55,303 nt of DNA from Pyramidobacter piscolens (GTDB lineage: Bacteria; Synergistota; Synergistia; Synergistales; Dethiosulfovibrionaceae): NCBI GenBank assembly GCA_004558205.1, contig SFDM01000026.1, positions 1 to 55,303 of the forward strand, given 5' to 3'. A model generated the notes under the pieces. It made no database searches, had not been told where the DNA came from, and worked only from the letters and a program-made list of their open reading frames with translations. Of this stretch, positions 51,312 through 55,303 are shown in pieces. Within the stretch, counting starts at the first letter, position 1. Every line of letters starts with the position of its first letter. A program made the translations under genes and the position numbers.

Positions 51312-51378
51312 ATGACAAAAGGAAAATGAGAGAGTATAATGACGCTCGTTGCAAAATGACTATAAAGTTATTTTGCAA
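51312..51378 (+). promoter_or_regulatory. Promoter and probable TetR operator of the tetR gene
   Basis: ATGACA (51312), 17 nt, TATAAT (51335) gives a start near 51347. At 51349-51378 a 30-bp near-perfect palindrome has outer arms TTGCAAAAT/ATTTTGCAA around GACTATAAAGTT. A TetR dimer bound there would block its own transcription. A half-match, AAGTCATTTTGT, follows at about 51385. Confidence 0.75.
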
Positions 51379-51425
51379 ATCTACAAGTCATTTTGTGTGA
51401 ACGGGTCTGAAAGGGGGAATGGAAG

Positions 51426-52052
51426 GTGCCCAAACTGACGGCACAGAGAAAGGACCTGATCGACAGGGCCATGCGGGACGGTGTTTTTGAAAAGGCGCGC
51501 GAGTTTCTGAGCGAGTTGGGGTGGCGGGGGTTCACCATGGACGGGCTGGCCTTGAAAATGGGCGTGTCCAAGGGGACGCTCTACAACTATTTCAGGGACA
51601 AGGGAGCGGTGATGCTCTTCATCAACGAGCGCCTCTCCGGCCTGCTTGAAGAGAAACACAAGGCGGTGCTCGAGGCGGGCGAGCCGTCGAGGGAGATTTT
51701 AGAGAGGTTGGTCAGAGAGGCGCTGTCGAACATGAAGGAATTTCGCTTTATGCTGATTGTCTGGGAGGAAATGTCCCGCAGCCCCCGTGAGAAGGACCGC
51801 GAACTGGCGCGTCAAATGGGGCCGTCACCGTGGCTTCAGAACGCACTGACGGAGTTCATGCGCCACGGCATCGACATCGGCGTTTTCCGCCGGGAGGATC
51901 CGAAGGTAGCGGCGCAGATTCTTCTGGCCATGCTCAGCGGGCTGGACCGCCAAGTGGCCGCGCGTGAGCGGGATGGCCTCAGCATGGACGATCCCGCGGT
52001 GATGGACGCCGTGCTCAGGACCTTCGCCGCGGCGTTCTGCGTCCAGCCCTAG
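51426..52052 (+). CDS. TetR family regulator
   Basis: 208 aa from GTG. N-terminal HTH (KAREFLSELGWRGFTMDGLA, MGVSKGTLYNYFRDKGAVM) and a helical ligand domain. It precedes the RND gene by 103 bp on the same strand, and its promoter has a palindromic operator. This fits a drug-sensing repressor of the pump and itself. Confidence 0.93.
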   Translation: MPKLTAQRKDLIDRAMRDGVFEKAREFLSELGWRGFTMDGLALKMGVSKGTLYNYFRDKGAVMLFINERLSGLLEEKHKAVLEAGEPSREILERLVREALSNMKEFRFMLIVWEEMSRSPREKDRELARQMGPSPWLQNALTEFMRHGIDIGVFRREDPKVAAQILLAMLSGLDRQVAARERDGLSMDDPAVMDAVLRTFAAAFCVQP

Positions 52053-52070
52053 GCCGCAGAACGCCGCGAA

Positions 52071-52086
52071 TGTTCCACGTGGAACA
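52071..52086. promoter_or_regulatory. parS site 3 (ParB binding site)
   Basis: TGTTCCACGTGGAACA, the same 16 bp as at 22418 and 43513, between tetR and the RND gene. Seven T follow it, so the palindrome may also work as a weak terminator. Confidence 0.83.
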
Positions 52087-52155
52087 TTTTTTTCTCTCGG
52101 GTCCAGAAAGGACCCCTGTTTGTTTTTCATATTTTTATAAAAGCAAGGAGTACCC

Positions 52156-55100
52156 ATGAAAATTATCGATATCGCTTTGCGCCGTCCCGTGACGGTGTTG
52201 ATCTGCACGATCGCGTTGGTTTATTTCGGGCTCATGTCCTACGGCAACATGGGCATGCAGCAGCGTCCTGACGTGGATTTGCCTGTGGTCATGGTGACCA
52301 CCACCATGACGGGCGCCAGCGCCGAGGTCATGGACAACGACGTGACCGACGTGCTTGAGGAGCAGCTGAACACCATCTCGGGCATCGAGAGCCTTTCGTC
52401 GTCCAGCTATCAGGGCACGGCCGTAACCACCATCGAGTTCAGCCTGGGCCGCGACATCGACGCCGCGGCCGCCGACGTGCGCGACAAAGTCAACGTGGCC
52501 CAGGCCGACCTGCCCGACGAGGCCGATACGCCCATCATCTCTAAGTTCGACGTGGGCGATTCGGCCATGGTCATCGCCGTCCTGAACGGTGCGGCCAGCT
52601 ACAAGGACAAGGTCTACTTTGCCGACAAGGTGGCCAAGGTGAAGCTCCAGTCCGTCAACGGCGTGGGCACCGTGGACCTGGCGGGGCTGCGCGACCGCGA
52701 AATCCGGCTGTGGATCGACCCCGTGCGGCTGCGCTCCCGCGGGCTGGTGGTGGAGGACCTGTCCAACGCCATCAAAAACAAGCACGTGGAGCTGCCTGCC
52801 GGCAGCCTGAACATCGACCGCTTCAAGATGGACCTGCGGCTTCAGGGGGAATACGTCTCGGTGGATCAGCTGAAAAGCCTGCCCGTTACGAACCGCGACG
52901 GCGTGGTGATCCGCCTGGGCGATGTGGCCGACGTGGAGGACGGCTTTGAGGAGGAAGAGAACCAGGCCTACTTCAACGGCAGCGAGACCATCATGATCTC
53001 CGTCAAGAAACAGCGCGGCTACAACGAGGTAAAGCTGTGCAGCGACGTGACGGAGCGTTTTGGCGAGATCTCCAAGCTGCTGCCGGGGGACATGAGCCTG
53101 CAGGTGATTTACGACAAGTCCCAGTTCGTGAAGCGTTCCATGTCGGGCGTGAGCAGCGACGTGATCAACGCCGTGGCGCTCTGTTCTGTGCTGATGCTGT
53201 TCTTCCTGCAGACCTTCCGAGCTACCTTCGTGACGGTGGTCACCATGCCCGTGTGTCTGATCGGCAGCTTCATCCTGATGAAAGCCCTGGGTGTGACTAT
53301 CAACACCATGTCCATGATGGGCATCTCGCTGGCTGTGGGCATGGTGGTGGACGCCACCACGGTGGTGCTGGAGAACATCCACAGGCACATGACCGCCGGC
53401 GAGACGCCTCTGCAGGCGGCGTCGGAGGGAGCCAAGGAAGTGAGCTTTTCCGTCATCGGCGGTGCCCTGACCACCATGGCCGTGTTCTCGCCCGTGACCT
53501 TCATGGGCGGCATCATCGGCAAATTCATGTTCGACTTCGGCGTCACCATCGTGCTGACCATCGGCCTCTCGCTGGTGCTTTCTCTGACGCTGACGCCCTA
53601 CCTCTGTTCCCGGCTTTTGAAGATCACCGAACCGGGGCGGGCGGCCCGCGTCTGCGACGGCATCCTGACATCCCTTGAGGGGGCCTATCGCCGCGTCCTT
53701 ACCGCGGCGGTGCGCCGCCGCGCCGTCACCATGGCCGTCGCCGTGGGCCTGTTCGCCGGCGGCGCGGTGTTGGTGAGCATGGTGGGCACGTCCTTCATGG
53801 CCAACGACGACCAGGGTTCCTTCAAGATTTCCTGCGAGCTTCAGTCGGGCACGGAGGTGCAGGAGACGGGGCACGTGCTTCAAAACATGACCGAGATCAT
53901 CCGCCGCCACCCCGCTGTGGACTACACCTACGTCAACGTGGGGTCGGGCAGTGGCGACGAGCCCAATAAGGGCACCGTTTACGTGACTCTCTTTCCCCAG
54001 TCGGACCGCGCCCCGCTGGACAGCGTGATGGACGACGTGCGGACCCAGCTGTCCGGCTTCCGCGACGTGACGATGAACTTTTCCAGCTTCGGCAGCAAGG
54101 ACCTTCAGATGGTGCTTTCCGGCGGCACCACCGAACAGCTTCTGGAGATATCCGGCAAGATCCTGGCCGATTTGAAAGCCACTGGCAAGGTGACCGACGT
54201 GGAGACCGACGTGCGCCTGGACAAGCCCCAGATCAACGTGGAGCTTGACCGCGGCATGACCGACGAGATGGATGTGGATATCCGCTCGCTGACCACGGAA
54301 ATCCAGGCCTACTTCGGCGGCGTCAAGGCCGGCGTTTTCAAGGAAGGCGGCTACCGCTACGACATCCGTCTGATGTCACGGGCCGACCAGCGCAGCAGCG
54401 TGGAAGACCTTCACCTGGTGTCGGTGAAAAACGGGGCCGGCGATATCGTCCAGGTGCCCGGGCTTCTGAAGGTGAAACAGGTGCTTTCGCCCAGCGTGGT
54501 CAAGCGCTACGGCCGCCAGACGTCGCTTTCCATTGAAGCTAACGTGACCAAGGACTTCTCCACGGGCGAGGCTGTGGCCCTGATCCAGCAGATCGGCGCC
54601 AAGTACATCCCCGAAGGGATTTCGCTGCAGCCCTCGGGGCAGACCAAGACCGTGCAGGAGGACATGGGGCGCCTTCTGACGGCGCTGATCGTGGCGGTTT
54701 CGCTGGTCTACATGATCATGGCGATCCAGTTCGAGTCCTTCCTGCATCCCTTCACGGTCATGTTCACGCTGCCGCTGCTGACGCCCGGCGCTTTTGGGCT
54801 GCTCTATCTGACGGGCTGCAAACTGGACATGATGAGCTATATGGGGCTGATCCTGCTGGTGGGCATCGTGGTCAACAACGGCATCATCCTGGTGGACTTC
54901 ATCAACCAGAACCGCGAACGGGGCATGGACAAGGTGGAAGCGGTGATCAGCGCCGGCCCGGCCCGCCTGCGCGCCATCCTTATCACGGCGCTGTCCACGC
55001 TGATCGGCGCTATCCCCGCGGCGCTGAAGCTCAGCGAAGGCTCCGAGTCACGCCAGCCCATGTCGGTGGCCATCTTCGGCGGCCTCTTCACGTCCACGCT

Positions 55101-55200
55101 GCTGACGCTGCTGGTCATCCCCGTGGTCTACCTGATCCTGGACGACCTCAAAGACCGTCTGAGCGCCCTCATCACCCGAGTTTTTCGTAAACGGGCATAA
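52156..55200 (+). CDS. RND efflux transporter (HAE1/AcrB-like)
   Basis: 1014 aa inner-membrane pump with the twelve-helix, two-loop RND plan (first helix VTVLICTIALVYFGLMSYGN-like; second half from about 500). The AcrB proton-relay Asp pair in TM4 is replaced by one Asp (GMVVDATTVVLEN), and the TM10 Lys by Asn (GIVVNNGIILVDFIN); this combination is common in non-proteobacterial RNDs, so inactivity should not be inferred. No membrane-fusion or outer-membrane partner lies in the window. It is probably controlled by the TetR protein upstream. Start after AAGGAG. Confidence 0.93.
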   Translation: MKIIDIALRRPVTVLICTIALVYFGLMSYGNMGMQQRPDVDLPVVMVTTTMTGASAEVMDNDVTDVLEEQLNTISGIESLSSSSYQGTAVTTIEFSLGRDIDAAAADVRDKVNVAQADLPDEADTPIISKFDVGDSAMVIAVLNGAASYKDKVYFADKVAKVKLQSVNGVGTVDLAGLRDREIRLWIDPVRLRSRGLVVEDLSNAIKNKHVELPAGSLNIDRFKMDLRLQGEYVSVDQLKSLPVTNRDGVVIRLGDVADVEDGFEEEENQAYFNGSETIMISVKKQRGYNEVKLCSDVTERFGEISKLLPGDMSLQVIYDKSQFVKRSMSGVSSDVINAVALCSVLMLFFLQTFRATFVTVVTMPVCLIGSFILMKALGVTINTMSMMGISLAVGMVVDATTVVLENIHRHMTAGETPLQAASEGAKEVSFSVIGGALTTMAVFSPVTFMGGIIGKFMFDFGVTIVLTIGLSLVLSLTLTPYLCSRLLKITEPGRAARVCDGILTSLEGAYRRVLTAAVRRRAVTMAVAVGLFAGGAVLVSMVGTSFMANDDQGSFKISCELQSGTEVQETGHVLQNMTEIIRRHPAVDYTYVNVGSGSGDEPNKGTVYVTLFPQSDRAPLDSVMDDVRTQLSGFRDVTMNFSSFGSKDLQMVLSGGTTEQLLEISGKILADLKATGKVTDVETDVRLDKPQINVELDRGMTDEMDVDIRSLTTEIQAYFGGVKAGVFKEGGYRYDIRLMSRADQRSSVEDLHLVSVKNGAGDIVQVPGLLKVKQVLSPSVVKRYGRQTSLSIEANVTKDFSTGEAVALIQQIGAKYIPEGISLQPSGQTKTVQEDMGRLLTALIVAVSLVYMIMAIQFESFLHPFTVMFTLPLLTPGAFGLLYLTGCKLDMMSYMGLILLVGIVVNNGIILVDFINQNRERGMDKVEAVISAGPARLRAILITALSTLIGAIPAALKLSEGSESRQPMSVAIFGGLFTSTLLTLLVIPVVYLILDDLKDRLSALITRVFRKRA

Positions 55201-55204
55201 ATAA

Positions 55205-55303
55205 CCGTTTACCGGCGTGACGGCGTCACTCGCTAAACGTCCCAGCTGCTCGGAACTCTCCCCGAGGCAATCCTCGGAGTACGTCAAGTACGCCTCCGGT
55301 TGC
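55205..55303 (-). repeat. R3 repeat, copy 2 (cut by the window end)
   Basis: The inverse of the right part of the R3 at 8491: CCGTTTACCGGCGTGACGGC, GTCACTCGCTAAACG, CCAGCTGCTCGGAACTCTCC, CCGAGGCAATCCTC. No R2 sequence intervenes between the terminal repeat and the hairpin arm. It lies 4 bp after the RND stop codon. Confidence 0.78.

Noticed and set aside
52135..53910. 591-aa minus-strand open frame opposite the RND gene
   Set aside because: Same shadow composition (many His, Gly, Asp, Gln) and no homology; the RND frame is certain.

Overview
The window looks like a chromosomal segment of a diderm, GC-rich, peptide- and amino-acid-using anaerobe, most plausibly a member of the Synergistota (a Pyramidobacter-like genome is my best guess; this is inference, not a search result). 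The clues are the mix of Firmicutes-like genes (CtsR/ClpC, Rrf2, PlsY) with outer-membrane-type genes (AsmA-like protein, RND pump), a large dipeptide/oligopeptide operon with an exported C69 dipeptidase, and many signal-peptide proteins without clear relatives. Three exact 16-bp parS palindromes at 22418, 43513 and 52071, together with mnmE, suggest the segment lies in the origin-proximal part of the chromosome.

Layout. 1-640: the 3' part of an ORF-less group II intron abutting a truncated copy of a ~165-bp palindromic repeat (called R1 here), then tRNA-Leu with the rare anticodon AAG. 0.7-5.7 kb: MATE pump plus 2-hydroxyacid dehydrogenase, a UPF0316 membrane protein, an Rrf2 regulator, a VOC-fold enzyme and HU. 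5.7-11.8 kb: acyl-CoA synthetase-like protein, plsY, then ctsR-clpC, whose CtsR-regulated promoter is separated from the gene by nested repeats (R3 containing R2). 12.1-19.6 kb: a leftward peptide ABC transporter operon ending in a secreted dipeptidase. 19.8-26.6 kb: secreted alpha/beta hydrolase, small conserved protein, LysR regulator, AsmA-like protein, thioesterase, and two decayed LysR fragments. 26.8-29.9 kb: MATE pump with a cytoplasmic two-component pair. 29.9-31.6 kb: an IS200/IS605 element with intact TnpB but a TnpA that has lost its HUH motif. 31.8-38.1 kb: mnmE and a 1.5-kaa GGDEF-REC-GGDEF-EAL protein preceded by a (GACA)21 tract. 38.1-44.4 kb: repeats R1 and R2, secreted proteins of unknown role, a UshA-type nucleotidase, and an 84-bp perfect palindrome centred on a parS. 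44.5-50.4 kb: a ProRS-like protein without synthetase motifs, ExoIII, a second 2-hydroxyacid dehydrogenase, unknown small proteins and a CCA-adding-type enzyme. 50.4-55.3 kb: a stand-alone amino-acid binding protein, a TetR regulator with its operator, an RND pump and a second copy of R3 cut by the window end.

Themes: peptide and amino acid uptake, drug efflux (two MATE, one RND), c-di-GMP signalling, and an unusual load of short palindromic intergenic repeats (R1 five copies, R2 three, R3 two). Some of these are nested in one another, and one R1 insertion has a readable empty site elsewhere in the same window.
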